Shown here piece after piece: positions 51,277 to 60,214 of a stretch of DNA of 64,000 bases (position 1 is the stretch's first letter; every line of letters begins with the position of its first letter). Position numbers and translations under genes: made by a program. The stretch lies in NCBI RefSeq assembly GCF_026342735.1, contig NZ_JAPEMM010000001.1:1674001-1738000 (forward strand), given 5' to 3'. The notes under the pieces were generated by a model. The model was not told where the DNA came from, did not search any database, and saw only the letters and a program-made list of their open reading frames with translations. This stretch comes from Streptomyces sp. NBC_00193 (GTDB lineage Bacteria; Actinomycetota; Actinomycetes; Streptomycetales; Streptomycetaceae).

Positions 51277-52560
51277 TCAGACGGCCGAACCGGCCTTCCA
51301 GTCCGCCCAGCTCATGTTCCAGCCGTTGAGGCCGTTGTCCGGCTTGATCGTCTTGTCCGGGGAGTTGACGACCGTGACGACGTCACCGATGAGGGAGTTG
51401 TCGTAGAACCAGGCCGCGGGCTGGTTCGGGTCGTTCGCACCCTTGGCGTCGTTCAGGCCGACGCAGCCGTGGCTGGTGTTGGCGCTGCCGAAGACCGAGT
51501 CAGGTCCCCAGTAGTTGCCGTGCACGAAGGTGCCGGACTGGGACAGGCGCATCGCGTGCGGCACGTCCTTGATGTCGTACTCGCCCTTGCCGTCGTCGTC
51601 GGTGAAGCCGACGGTGGCGCCGTTCATCCGGGTCTCCTTGAACTTCTCGGAGATCACCATCTGACCGTTGTAGGTCGGGTTCTCCGGGGAGCCCGCCGAG
51701 ATCGGGATGGTCTTGAGGACCGCGCCGTCCCGGGTGACCGTCATCTTCTTGCTCTTCGCGTCGACCGTGGAGACCTGGCTCCGGCCGATCTTGAAGGTGA
51801 CGGTCTTGCTCTGCACGCCCTGGATGCCCGGGCCGCCCTGGACCCCGTCCAGCGCCAGCTTCAGGGTGACGGTGGAACCGGCCTGCCAGTACTTCTCCGG
51901 GCGGAAGTCCAGCCGCTGCGTGCTGAACCAGTGGCCCACGACCTCCTGGCCGCTGCTGGAGGTGACCGTGATGCCCGCCTGGACGGCCTTCTTGTCCTTG
52001 ATCTGCTTGTCGAAGGTGATCGAGACCGGCATGCCCACGCCGACGGTCTGACCCTCGTCCGGGATGAAGGAGCCCACGAAGCTGTTCTGCGGGGAGACGG
52101 TGGTGAAGGAGGCGTTCTCGTGCGCCTCGCGGCCCGCCTCGTCCTTCGCGGTCGCCGACAGCGCGTACTTGGTGGAGCGCTTCAGCGCGCCGTCCGGCTT
52201 CCAGCTCTTCCCGTCGGCGGCTATCTTGCCCGGCACCGCCGTGCCCTCGGAGCTCTTCAGCTCGACCTGGGTGAGCGTGCCCTCACTCACGGCCACGTTG
52301 GCCGCGTCGTTCAGGCCGACGTTGGTGGCGCCGTCCTTGGGCGTGATGGCTATCTTGGCCTTGGAGGCGTCCTTGGCCGCAGCCGCGTCCACGTCCGCCT
52401 GGGACTTGGCCGATGCCTCCCCGCTGGCCTTCGGCGTGTCACCGCCCTTGTCGTCACCGCCGCCGCATCCCGCCAGCACCAGTACGCCGCCGAGTACGGC
52501 GGATATGGCCACCAGGGACCTTCTCCGCCGCTTGTTGTCCGTCCTCACACGCCACTCCAT
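51277..52560 (-). CDS. L,D-transpeptidase lipoprotein
   Basis: 427 residues from ATG 52560; a GTG at 52548, with GGAG six bases upstream, is an equally good start. Signal peptide with lipobox (LVLAGC), then a Gly/Asp/Ala-rich linker. Two Ig-like domains (about 70-290) follow. The YkuD catalytic domain (about 290-410) has HGNYWG and SHGCVGLND, containing the catalytic His and Cys. It makes 3-3 cross-links or anchors proteins in peptidoglycan. The layout matches the mycobacterial LdtMt2 group. Confidence 0.93.
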   Translation of the reverse strand: MEWRVRTDNKRRRRSLVAISAVLGGVLVLAGCGGGDDKGGDTPKASGEASAKSQADVDAAAAKDASKAKIAITPKDGATNVGLNDAANVAVSEGTLTQVELKSSEGTAVPGKIAADGKSWKPDGALKRSTKYALSATAKDEAGREAHENASFTTVSPQNSFVGSFIPDEGQTVGVGMPVSITFDKQIKDKKAVQAGITVTSSSGQEVVGHWFSTQRLDFRPEKYWQAGSTVTLKLALDGVQGGPGIQGVQSKTVTFKIGRSQVSTVDAKSKKMTVTRDGAVLKTIPISAGSPENPTYNGQMVISEKFKETRMNGATVGFTDDDGKGEYDIKDVPHAMRLSQSGTFVHGNYWGPDSVFGSANTSHGCVGLNDAKGANDPNQPAAWFYDNSLIGDVVTVVNSPDKTIKPDNGLNGWNMSWADWKAGSAV

Positions 52561-52676
52561 CGTTGCCGGAACCCCGAACTCCCCGGGCAGGGGGCATGAC
52601 CCCCCTGCCTCGTCCTGACAACGCATTACACCCCGAGGTGCTGCCCCATTCCGTTCGAATGTGGTCAACCCCACCG

Positions 52677-53018
52677 TCAGACGTTGTCAGTCTCTTCGTC
52701 GAGCTCCCCATCTTCCTCGTCGAGGTCCCACTCCATGGACTCGGGGTCGTATTCCACGGGCTCGCTGCTCCAGGAGGCCTGCGCGAGCTCCACCCCGGGG
52801 ATCTCCGCGACCAGGTCAGTGGGGTCCACGAGGTAGGCCAGAGCCTCCGACTCGTCCTCCCGGACGGCCGCCTCGGCGTGGCCGCGCTCCTCGTCCGGCA
52901 TGAACTCGTCGGCCTTGATGTGCGCGAGGGCGGCTCCGGTGAGCGCGTCGACGTCCGGCACTTCAAGTACCAAATCGACCCGAAGGCGTACGTATCGTGA
53001 GGTCTCAGAAGGGTTCAT
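52677..53018 (-). CDS. Small acidic hypothetical protein
   Basis: 113 residues from ATG 53018. The N-terminal half has a strand pattern (RYVRLRVDLVLEVPDVDAL) and the C-terminus is strikingly acidic (DLDEEDGELDEETDNV). No membrane segment or known motif. It diverges from the LAXTG surface protein gene. I do not recognise its function. Confidence 0.72.
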   Translation of the reverse strand: MNPSETSRYVRLRVDLVLEVPDVDALTGAALAHIKADEFMPDEERGHAEAAVREDESEALAYLVDPTDLVAEIPGVELAQASWSSEPVEYDPESMEWDLDEEDGELDEETDNV

Positions 53019-53125
53019 ACGACGGAGAGTAATCCCGTGGCGGCCCCGACTTTCCCACGACCCGCCCCTTTCCGTAGCATCACCGCACGGGGCCAATTCG
53101 CTGCTGCCACAAGGGGGATCGCACC

Positions 53126-53416
53126 GTGTCCGCACGCCGATCAACACTCACCGCTCTCGGAGCGACCACCCTCCTCGCCGTCCTGTGGTTCGTCCCCTCG
53201 GCCAACGCCACCGCGCCCGGGCACGCGAAGGCCGCCTCCGGCGCGCCCGCCGCCGCGAACATGGAGGTCCAGGCCGCCTCCGAGGCCGTCCCCACCCTCG
53301 AGCTCGCCGACACGGGCGGCGTGGACACCACGCCCTACCTGCTCGGCGGCACGCTCTTCCTGAGCGCCGGCGCCGGCTTCGTGGCCTTCTCCGTACGCCG
53401 GTCGCGCACGGCGTAG
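53126..53416 (+). CDS. Small LAXTG cell-wall-anchored protein
   Basis: 96 residues from GTG 53126 (AAGGGGG upstream). It has a signal peptide (about 1-28), a short Ala-rich mature part, then LADTGG, a hydrophobic helix and a basic tail RRSRTA. That is a complete cell-wall sorting signal of the LAXTG type used by class E sortases in Streptomyces. The exposed region is only about 35 residues, so it is a very small wall protein. Confidence 0.82.
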   Translation: MSARRSTLTALGATTLLAVLWFVPSANATAPGHAKAASGAPAAANMEVQAASEAVPTLELADTGGVDTTPYLLGGTLFLSAGAGFVAFSVRRSRTA

Positions 53417-53450
53417 CGGGCGCCGAGCCCACGGACACACGGACACGAGG

Positions 53451-53490
53451 AAGGGGTGCGGCCCGGGGATCACCCCGGGCCGCACCCCTT
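53451..53490. terminator. 18-bp perfect bidirectional terminator
   Basis: AAGGGGTGCGGCCCGGGG at 53451-53468 pairs perfectly with its complement at 53473-53490 across a 4-base loop, followed by TCCTTCTTTC. It lies between the convergent ends of the LAXTG gene and hutH. Confidence 0.9.
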
Positions 53491-53520
53491 TCCTTCTTTC
53501 CTGGTGTCCCTACGGTCCGG

Positions 53521-55068
53521 TCAGGCGAGGGGACCGGTGACGGCCTCGACGGCGTCCACGAGTGCACCCGAACGAACGAAGGCGTCCGCGGCGGCCAGGT
53601 CGGGCGCGAGGAAACGGTCCGGCCCCGGACCCTCCACACCCGCCGCACGCGCCGCCGCGATGGCGGCCCGGCTGGCCGGCGCCGGGGTGAGCCCGTGACG
53701 CAGCTCGATGGCACGGGTGGCCGCGTACAGCTCGATCGCGACGATCCGGGTGAGGTTGTCGACGGCGGTACGGAGCTTGCGCGCGGCCGACCAGCCCATC
53801 GAGACGTGGTCCTCCTGCATGGCGGAGGAGGGGATCGAGTCGGCGGAGGCGGGAACCGCGAGCCGCTTCATCTCGCTCACCAGGGCGGCCTGTGTGTACT
53901 GGGCGATCATCAGCCCGGAGTCCACGCCGGCGTCGTCCGCGAGGAACGGCGGCAGGCCGTGCGAACGGTTCTTGTCGAGCAGCCGGTCGGTGCGGCGCTC
54001 GGCGATCGACCCGAGGTCGGCGGCCGCGATGGCAAGGAAGTCGAGCACGTAGGCGACCGGGGCGCCGTGGAAGTTCCCGTTGGACTCCACGCGCCCGTCG
54101 GGCAGCACGACCGGGTTGTCGACGGCGGCGGCCAGCTCCCTCGATGCCACGAGGGCGGCGTGCGCCATGGTGTCGCGGCCCGCGCCGGCGACCTGCGGGG
54201 CGCAGCGCACGGAGTAGGCGTCCTGGACGCGCGGGGCGGACTCCTCCTGGAAGTGCCCGGTCAGGCCCGAGCCCTTGAGCACGGCGGCCATGTTCGCGGC
54301 GGAAGCACCCTGGCCGGGGTGCGGGCGGATGGCGTGCAGCTCGGGCTGGAGCACCTTCTCGGTGCCGAGCAGCGCCTCCAGCGTCAGCGCGGCGGTGATG
54401 TCGGCGGAGGTGTACAGCTTGCCGAGGTCGGCGAGGGCCATGACCAGCATGCCGAGCATGCCGTCGGTGCCGTTGAGGAGGGCGAGGCCCTCCTTCTCGC
54501 GGAGCTCGACGGGCTCGATCCCGGCCTCGGCGAGCAGCTCCCCGGCGGGGCGCACGGTCCCGTCGGGGCCCTCCGCGTCACCCTCGCCCATGAGCGCGAG
54601 CGCGCAGTGCGAGAGCGGGGCGAGGTCGCCCGAGCACCCCAGCGACCCGTACTCGTGGACGACGGGGGTGATCCCGGCGTTGAGCACGTCGGCCATCGTC
54701 TGCGCGACGGACGGCCGGACGCCGGTGTGCCCGGAGGCGACGGTCTTCAGCCGCAGGAACATCAGCGCCCGCACGACCTCGCGCTCGACGCGCGGGCCCA
54801 TGCCGGCGGCGTGCGAGCGGACGATGTTGCGCTGGAGCTGCGCGCGCAGCTCGGGGCTGATGTGCCGGGAGGCGAGCGCCCCGAACCCGGTGGACACCCC
54901 GTAGACGGGCTCGGGCTTCGCGGCGAGCGCCTCCACGATCTCGCGGGCCCGTCCGAGCGCGGCCAGGGCCTCGCCGGAAAGCTCGACACGGGCGTTGCCG
55001 CGGGCGACGGCGATCACGTCTTCGGCGGTGGTCCCGGACGTTCCCACCACGACAGTGTGCATATCCAT
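53521..55068 (-). CDS. hutH: Histidine ammonia-lyase
   Basis: 515 residues from ATG 55068, which has AGGGTG upstream; the open frame starts nine bases earlier at a GTG inside that site. The active-site block reads GSLGCSGDLAPL with Ser146, which forms the MIO electrophile; Cys replaces the usual first Ala of the A-S-G triad, as I recall for other Streptomyces HutH. RNIVRSHAAGMG, GNFHGAPVAY and SSAMQEDHVSMG are typical of the family. It turns histidine into urocanate and ammonia. Confidence 0.95.
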   Translation of the reverse strand: MDMHTVVVGTSGTTAEDVIAVARGNARVELSGEALAALGRAREIVEALAAKPEPVYGVSTGFGALASRHISPELRAQLQRNIVRSHAAGMGPRVEREVVRALMFLRLKTVASGHTGVRPSVAQTMADVLNAGITPVVHEYGSLGCSGDLAPLSHCALALMGEGDAEGPDGTVRPAGELLAEAGIEPVELREKEGLALLNGTDGMLGMLVMALADLGKLYTSADITAALTLEALLGTEKVLQPELHAIRPHPGQGASAANMAAVLKGSGLTGHFQEESAPRVQDAYSVRCAPQVAGAGRDTMAHAALVASRELAAAVDNPVVLPDGRVESNGNFHGAPVAYVLDFLAIAAADLGSIAERRTDRLLDKNRSHGLPPFLADDAGVDSGLMIAQYTQAALVSEMKRLAVPASADSIPSSAMQEDHVSMGWSAARKLRTAVDNLTRIVAIELYAATRAIELRHGLTPAPASRAAIAAARAAGVEGPGPDRFLAPDLAAADAFVRSGALVDAVEAVTGPLA

Positions 55069-55602
55069 ATTCAGCACCCTACGGACTGAATCTCTTCATG
55101 TCACTCCCTCTTGACGCGCCGCTCGCACGGCTCGGCCCTGGCGGGCCTTACCGGCTTCGCGCCGCTGCGCCGGCCTCCGACCGGCGGTGGCCGGTCGGGG
55201 TGCCCGCCACCGCCGTCCCGGCGCGGGGCCTGGTGGGCGGGTGCGGCTGGGTTAGCCCTGCGGGGCGAGGTCCCCTACCCACCCTTCGCCCGTTCCCCGG
55301 GCTCCGCCCGGACCCGTCCCCGCGCAAATCCAGCCTCGCCGGCGTTTGAGGCGCGGGGTCTGGGGCGGAGCCCCAGGGGGTCCGGGCGCAGCCCGGGACC
55401 CCTCCTCAGCCCGTCCGGCGTTTGAGGACCGGGGTCCGGGCAGCGCCCGGGGAACGGTGGAAGGGCGGGGCGGGGACTTTGCCCCGCAGGGCAACCCGCC
55501 GCGGGCCGCAGCATCGGCCACCCCACCCGGGGGCGGGACCCGCCGGGCGGGGCCGCGCAGCGAGCCGGGGCGCGGGGGCCCAGCCGGGCCGCCCGGGCAC
55601 CG
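55069..55602. other. GC-extreme intergenic region between hutH and the GGDEF gene
   Basis: About 530 bp with no convincing gene; the many overlapping open frames are a consequence of very high GC. It contains two copies of a repeat core and several GC-rich hairpins (for example around 55373-55398). It separates the two leftward genes hutH and the GGDEF gene, so it must hold the hutH promoter at its left end. Confidence 0.6.
55339..55427. repeat. Two copies of an intergenic Streptomyces-type repeat
   Basis: CCGGCGTTTGAGG occurs at 55339-55351 and 55415-55427, each followed by a similar GC-rich stretch (CGGGGTCTGGGG... and ACCGGGGTCCGGG...). From memory this sequence recurs between genes in many Streptomyces genomes, so it is probably a REP-like element. 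Confidence 0.65.
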
Positions 55603-56724
55603 TTACGCACGCCCGCGGAAGCGGCGGCGTTCGCCCGGGCCCCCGGGCTCCGCGTCGGCGAGGCGGACGACCGCCGCGTCCCGCCCCGCGACCACCGGCT
55701 TCGCCGACCGCGCCGCCTTCGCCTTGTACTGCGCCGCATCCGCCAGCCGGAACAGCCGCCGGGAGGATTTCACCGGCCCGATCGGGTCCCCCGTGGAGGC
55801 GACGCCGCAGGCGACCCCCTCCCCCAGCTCCAGCTCGGCGGCCCGCAGGCACACCTCTTCGGTGACCCGTACCACCTCGTCCGCCGAAGGCCCCACGCTG
55901 ACCAGGCAGAACTCGTCCCCGCCCAGCCGCGCCACCAGCGCACCCGGCAGCATCGCCCCGCACAGGCTGAGCACGGAGCCGAACCGTTCCAGCAGCCGGT
56001 CGCCCATCGCGTGGCCCAGGGTGTCGTTGACCTTCTTCAGGCCGTTCAGGTCGCAGACGACCAGGCTCACCACCACCTCCGCACCACTGCGCCGGTGCTC
56101 CTCCAGCGCCTCGTCGAGCCGCATGTCCACGGCCCGCCGGTTGGCCAGCCCGGTCAGCGGGTCGGTGAAGGCGAGCCGGCGGGCCTCCTCCAGCCGGTCG
56201 CTCTGCGCCAGCCCGGCCGCGATCACCGCCGCGAGGACCTCTCCGAATTCCGCGTCGTCCTCGTCGAAGTCCGCCATGCCTTCGTCCCGGGCCACGTACA
56301 GCTCGCCCCAGGCCCGCCCGCTCAGCACGATCGGGGCCACCACGCACGTGCCGCGCCCGCGCCGCCGCAGGGCCTCGCCCCGGCGTCCCGGCCGGTCCCC
56401 GACCGCGCTGTCCACCCAGGCGTGGGGTCCGCCGCCGCCGACCCAGCGCTCGTGCAGGAACTCCGTGATCTCGGGGAAATCGTGCACGGGGTACGACTCG
56501 TCCTCGGGGAACTCCTCCTCCCCGTCCCTGCGCTCCCCCTCGTTCACGAGCACCCGCAGGCGCCCCCGCTCCCGCTCCCACGCGGAGATCGCGGCGAACG
56601 ACCCGTCCATCGCCAGCCTCGCTCCGCGCGCGGCGGCCCGCACGCTGTCCCGCGGCGTGCACGCGGCAGCCATGGCCTGCGCGAGGCCCACAACGGCTCG
56701 AAGCCGCCCGTCAACACCCATCAC
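55603..56724 (-). CDS. GAF-GGDEF diguanylate cyclase
   Basis: 373 residues. A GAF-like domain (about 10-170) is followed by a GGDEF domain (about 195-345) with DPLTGLANRR and an intact GGDEF active site in RLGGDEFCLV. No EAL domain is present. It should make cyclic di-GMP, which controls development in Streptomyces. A DxLxR inhibitory site is not obvious in front of GGDEF. I recall a GGDEF gene beside hutH in S. coelicolor. Confidence 0.9.
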   Translation of the reverse strand: MMGVDGRLRAVVGLAQAMAAACTPRDSVRAAARGARLAMDGSFAAISAWERERGRLRVLVNEGERRDGEEEFPEDESYPVHDFPEITEFLHERWVGGGGPHAWVDSAVGDRPGRRGEALRRRGRGTCVVAPIVLSGRAWGELYVARDEGMADFDEDDAEFGEVLAAVIAAGLAQSDRLEEARRLAFTDPLTGLANRRAVDMRLDEALEEHRRSGAEVVVSLVVCDLNGLKKVNDTLGHAMGDRLLERFGSVLSLCGAMLPGALVARLGGDEFCLVSVGPSADEVVRVTEEVCLRAAELELGEGVACGVASTGDPIGPVKSSRRLFRLADAAQYKAKAARSAKPVVAGRDAAVVRLADAEPGGPGERRRFRGRA

Positions 56725-56843
56725 CCCAGGTTAGGGAGTTTTGTCCGATTTAGTGACAATTGGCGCGACATTCGGTGGCACCAAGATCACACCGGGTCAC
56801 CATCCAGGGTCCGCAGGACCACCGGACACGCCGACGGACGCCC

Positions 56844-57647
56844 TCACACCCCGGGCCACTCCGGCTTCCGCTTCTCGTTGAACGCCGCCACGCCCTCGGC
56901 CCGGTCCCCCGAGAAGGCCACCGTCCGCCACGCCGCGTCCTCGATCTCCAGCCCGGCCGTCAGGTCCATGCCGTGCCCGAGCCGCAGCGCCCGCTTGGCG
57001 GCCCGCAGCCCGACCGGGGAGTTCGCCGCCATCGCCGCCGCCATCGCCAGGGCGGCCTCGCGGTCCGTCCCCGCCGGCACCACCGAGTCCACCAGACCCA
57101 GGGCCAGCGCCTCGGCGGCCTCCACGCGCCGCGCGGTGAAGATCAGCTCGGCCGCCCGCGCCGCCCCCACGCGCCTCGGCAGCAGCTGCGTGCCGCCGCC
57201 GCCCGGGATCACCCCGACCGACACCTCGGGCAGCCCGACGACGGCCGTCCCGTCGGCCACGATGACATCGCACGCGAGGGCCAGCTCGAAGCCGCCGCCC
57301 AGCGCGAAGCCGTGCACCGCCGCGATCACCGGCATCGGAAGCTCCAGGACTCCCCCGTACGCGCCCCGCGTGGTCGGCCGCTGCCGCAGCAGCTCGGCGT
57401 CCGAGAAGGAGTTCCGCTCCTTGAGGTCCGCGCCCACGCAGAACGCCCTCTCGGCGGTCGAGGAGAGCACGACGACCCGTACCGAGGGGTCCGCACCCAG
57501 CGCCGCGCACGCGGCGCCGATGCCCCGAGCCATCTCGGTCGACACGGCGTTCATCGCCTTGGGCCGGTCCAGAACCAGCTCGGCGACGCGCCCATCGCCT
57601 GCACGGCGTACCGCGACGAACTCCCCGAAGCGCTGTTCCGACATCAC
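56844..57647 (-). CDS. Enoyl-CoA hydratase/isomerase family protein
   Basis: 267 residues, crotonase fold. CoA-binding ERAFCVGADL and the oxyanion-hole segment HGFALGGGFELALACD are clear. Downstream, LPEVSVGVIPGGGGTQLLPR contains the catalytic acidic region. Specific substrate cannot be told. It lies between the GGDEF gene and cya, both leftward. Confidence 0.9.
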   Translation of the reverse strand: MMSEQRFGEFVAVRRAGDGRVAELVLDRPKAMNAVSTEMARGIGAACAALGADPSVRVVVLSSTAERAFCVGADLKERNSFSDAELLRQRPTTRGAYGGVLELPMPVIAAVHGFALGGGFELALACDVIVADGTAVVGLPEVSVGVIPGGGGTQLLPRRVGAARAAELIFTARRVEAAEALALGLVDSVVPAGTDREAALAMAAAMAANSPVGLRAAKRALRLGHGMDLTAGLEIEDAAWRTVAFSGDRAEGVAAFNEKRKPEWPGV

Positions 57648-57789
57648 TGCGACCCTCCACGTTAACGACCGTTATCACGGACTCTAGCGCGCGGAGCAGC
57701 TCAGCAGGAGGCCTCCGGCCGACCAATCCCGGGCACCGGCCCGGAGCGTGGGCACGCCGGGGTTGCGTGGGCACGCCAGGGTACGGATC

Positions 57790-57816
57790 GGTCCGGCAGG
57801 TCCGGCAGGTCCGGCA
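57790..57816. repeat. Three perfect 9-bp tandem repeats downstream of cya
   Basis: GGTCCGGCA repeats exactly three times (57790-57798, 57799-57807, 57808-57816), starting 57 bp past the cya stop. The unit has no stop codon on either strand in register with cya, unlike the four stop-codon repeats elsewhere in the window. Confidence 0.9.
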
Positions 57817-57872
57817 CAGCCGGCACTTCGGGAAGAACCGGGGCCGACGCCGTCGGCCGGCCCGGGGGCACG

Positions 57873-59069
57873 TCAACCGGAGGTCTTGGGGCTCCGGCGC
57901 GTCAGCGACCAGGGTTCCACCACGCCGAGGCCGCGGACCGGGCGCTGGAACATCGGCTGGAGCGCGAAGCGGTAGGCGCCGCCGCCCACCTCGTTCTCCG
58001 CCTCCTTCTCCGAGACCGGCGCCGCGCCCGTGCGGCCCAGTTCCTCGGCCATCGCACCGTCCACCAGGACCGCGTCCTTCGGCGCTATCGACGTCAGCCG
58101 CGAGGCCAGGTTCACCGTGGTCCCGAAGACGTCGCCCATCCGGGTGGTCACCGTCCCGAAGGCGATGCCCACGCGCAGCTCCGGCATCTGCGGATCGGCT
58201 TCCATCGTCTCGATCAGCCGCAGCGCGATCTCCGCCGCCGTGGCCGCGTCGTCGGCGCAGTACAGCACCTCGTCGCCCAGCGTCTTGATCAGCCGGCCGC
58301 CGTGCGCCGCCACCAGGTCCGCGGAGGTCGTCTCGAAGGACTCGACCAGCTCGCCGAGCTCCTCCTCCTCCAGCCGCCGCGTCAGGCGCGTGAAGCCCAC
58401 CAGGTCGGCGAAGCCCACCGCGAGGCGCCGGTCGACCATCTCCTCGTCGTCCGCCACCTGCACGACCCGCCCGGTCGCGGCCGCGAGCTGGCGCCGCCAC
58501 ACGTAGACGAGGAACTCCTCCAGCTCCGGCAGCAACAGCTCGACCAGCGGGTACGTGACCTCCGTACGGGTCATCCCCGGCTCCGGCGGCTCCGTCAGCC
58601 CCTCCAGGAAGGAGTCGATCTGCCACTCCGCGAGCCGGGCCGTGGTCTGCCCGGTGGACCGCGCCACCTGGACCGCCATCGGCTCGCTCAGCAGCCCGGC
58701 CTCGACGAGGCCGGCGAGCCGGCGCAGCGCCAGTACGTCGGCCTCCGTCAGGGCCCTGGCCTGGCCGATGTCCGCGAAGCCCATGGCCCGCCAGAAGCGG
58801 GAGGCGAGCTCCATCGAGACCCCGGCACTGCGGGCCGCCTGGAAGGGCGTGTACCGGCGCTCGGCGCCCAGGATCAACTGCTCCAGGCGGATGGCCAGCG
58901 GGTCGGCCGTCGGCTGCGCCGTGTGGTCGACCTCATGGTGGGGAGTGTGCTGCTCGCGCCCGATCGGGGTCGCGTGGACTCCGGAACCGCCCGAGCCGCC
59001 GGAGCCGCCCGCACCGCCCGTCGCCGCTGCGGGGGCGGGCGCGCTGGACTGAGGGTCGTCGACGGTCAA
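57873..59069 (-). CDS. cya: Adenylate cyclase (class III)
   Basis: 398 residues if started at TTG 59069, which follows a perfect AGGAGG six bases upstream; ATG 59087 or a GTG at 59117 would add 6-16 residues but overlap that site. The N-terminal part (about 60-190) resembles a helical regulatory domain. The catalytic domain (about 210-370) has VGFADLVGFTRLTRRL with metal-binding Asp and VKTLGDEVLY-type metal motif (LIKTLGDEVLYC), plus NLASRLTS. It makes cAMP, important in Streptomyces germination. Confidence 0.93.
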   Translation of the reverse strand: MTVDDPQSSAPAPAAATGGAGGSGGSGGSGVHATPIGREQHTPHHEVDHTAQPTADPLAIRLEQLILGAERRYTPFQAARSAGVSMELASRFWRAMGFADIGQARALTEADVLALRRLAGLVEAGLLSEPMAVQVARSTGQTTARLAEWQIDSFLEGLTEPPEPGMTRTEVTYPLVELLLPELEEFLVYVWRRQLAAATGRVVQVADDEEMVDRRLAVGFADLVGFTRLTRRLEEEELGELVESFETTSADLVAAHGGRLIKTLGDEVLYCADDAATAAEIALRLIETMEADPQMPELRVGIAFGTVTTRMGDVFGTTVNLASRLTSIAPKDAVLVDGAMAEELGRTGAAPVSEKEAENEVGGGAYRFALQPMFQRPVRGLGVVEPWSLTRRSPKTSG

Positions 59070-59204
59070 GGGCCGCCTCCTGTCCATTCCGTGCGCACTG
59101 CCGAACCGGGTGATCACCGGGAGGACCGGGATCGCCTAAACCATACGGCAGGTGTGCCGTAGCTCACTCCCCTACTCCGTCACCCGGGGCGGTCCCCCCG
59201 CGGG

Positions 59205-60083
59205 CTACCGCACGGACCGCAGATGGACGACGTCCCCTGCCCCCACGGCCTCGTGCTTGTCCTCCGCCGTCCGTACGACGAGCCGTCCGTCGGCGTCCAC
59301 CGCTTCGGCCGTCCCGGTGAGCGTGCGCCCGCCCGGCAGCTCGGCGCGCACGTGCTTGCCGAGGGTCGCGCAGCCCGCCGCGTACGTCTCCTGCAGACCG
59401 CTGGCCGCCGGGTCGCCGCCGGCCTCCCGCCAGTTCCCGTACCACTGCTCCAGGGAGCGCAGTACGGCCTTGAGCAGCGGGTCCCGGTCGGTGACGGTGG
59501 CCTTGGCCAGCGCCAGCGACCCGGCGGTGTCCACCGGCAGCTCGGCGTCGGTCAGCGTCACGTTGAGCCCGATCCCGAGGACGACCCCGTCGGCCACGCG
59601 CTCGGCGAGGATCCCGCCGGTCTTGCGCTCCTCCCCGTCCACGGTGACCAGCAGGTCGTTGGGCCACTTGAGGGAGGTGTCCACGCCCGCCGCGCGCGAG
59701 AGCCCGGTGGCGGTGGCCACTCCGGCCAGCAGCGTCAGCCAGCCCCACCGCTCCTGCGGCACCGCGGGCCCGGGCTTCAGCAGCACGGAGAAGAACAGTC
59801 CGGACCGCGCGGGCGCGACCCAGCTCCGGTCGAGCCGGCCCCGTCCGGCGGTCTGCTCCTCGGCGACGAGCACGGCCCCCTCGGGCAGCTTCGCGGCCCG
59901 TGCGGCGAGATCGCTGTTGGTGGACCCGGTGGACCCCACCACCTCCAGCGAGCTCCACAGCCCGTCACCGGTCACGAGGGCCCGCTGCAGCGCGGCGACG
60001 TTCAAGGGCGGCCGGTCCAGACTCGACCAACGGCCCGCGGAAGCTCCGGTCGAAGCCCCGCCTGATGCATCTGATGGCGTCAT
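59205..60083 (-). CDS. birA: Biotin-[acetyl-CoA carboxylase] ligase
   Basis: 292 residues from ATG 60083. Catalytic motif AGRGRLDRSW (biotinyl-AMP binding), LKWPNDLL and KTGGILAE are visible, followed by a short C-terminal SH3-like domain. There is no N-terminal DNA-binding HTH, so it is a ligase without BirA-type repressor function. It would biotinylate acyl-CoA carboxylase alpha subunits, fitting the divergent pccB. Confidence 0.92.
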   Translation of the reverse strand: MTPSDASGGASTGASAGRWSSLDRPPLNVAALQRALVTGDGLWSSLEVVGSTGSTNSDLAARAAKLPEGAVLVAEEQTAGRGRLDRSWVAPARSGLFFSVLLKPGPAVPQERWGWLTLLAGVATATGLSRAAGVDTSLKWPNDLLVTVDGEERKTGGILAERVADGVVLGIGLNVTLTDAELPVDTAGSLALAKATVTDRDPLLKAVLRSLEQWYGNWREAGGDPAASGLQETYAAGCATLGKHVRAELPGGRTLTGTAEAVDADGRLVVRTAEDKHEAVGAGDVVHLRSVR

Positions 60084-60214
60084 GCAACCCAGATTAGGTG
60101 TGTCAAACGCCGCACCGCCGAGCGCCATGCCCGCCGATACGCTACGCACCAGTAGCTAGTAAAAACCAAGTAAGTCACCAGGCAGTTGACACCACGCAGG
60201 GAGCCGCGACCCCG

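Noticed and set aside
55098..55600. Possible small genes in the hutH/GGDEF gap
   Set aside because: All frames are GC-driven and translate to Pro/Gly/Arg-rich low-complexity sequence without start signals.
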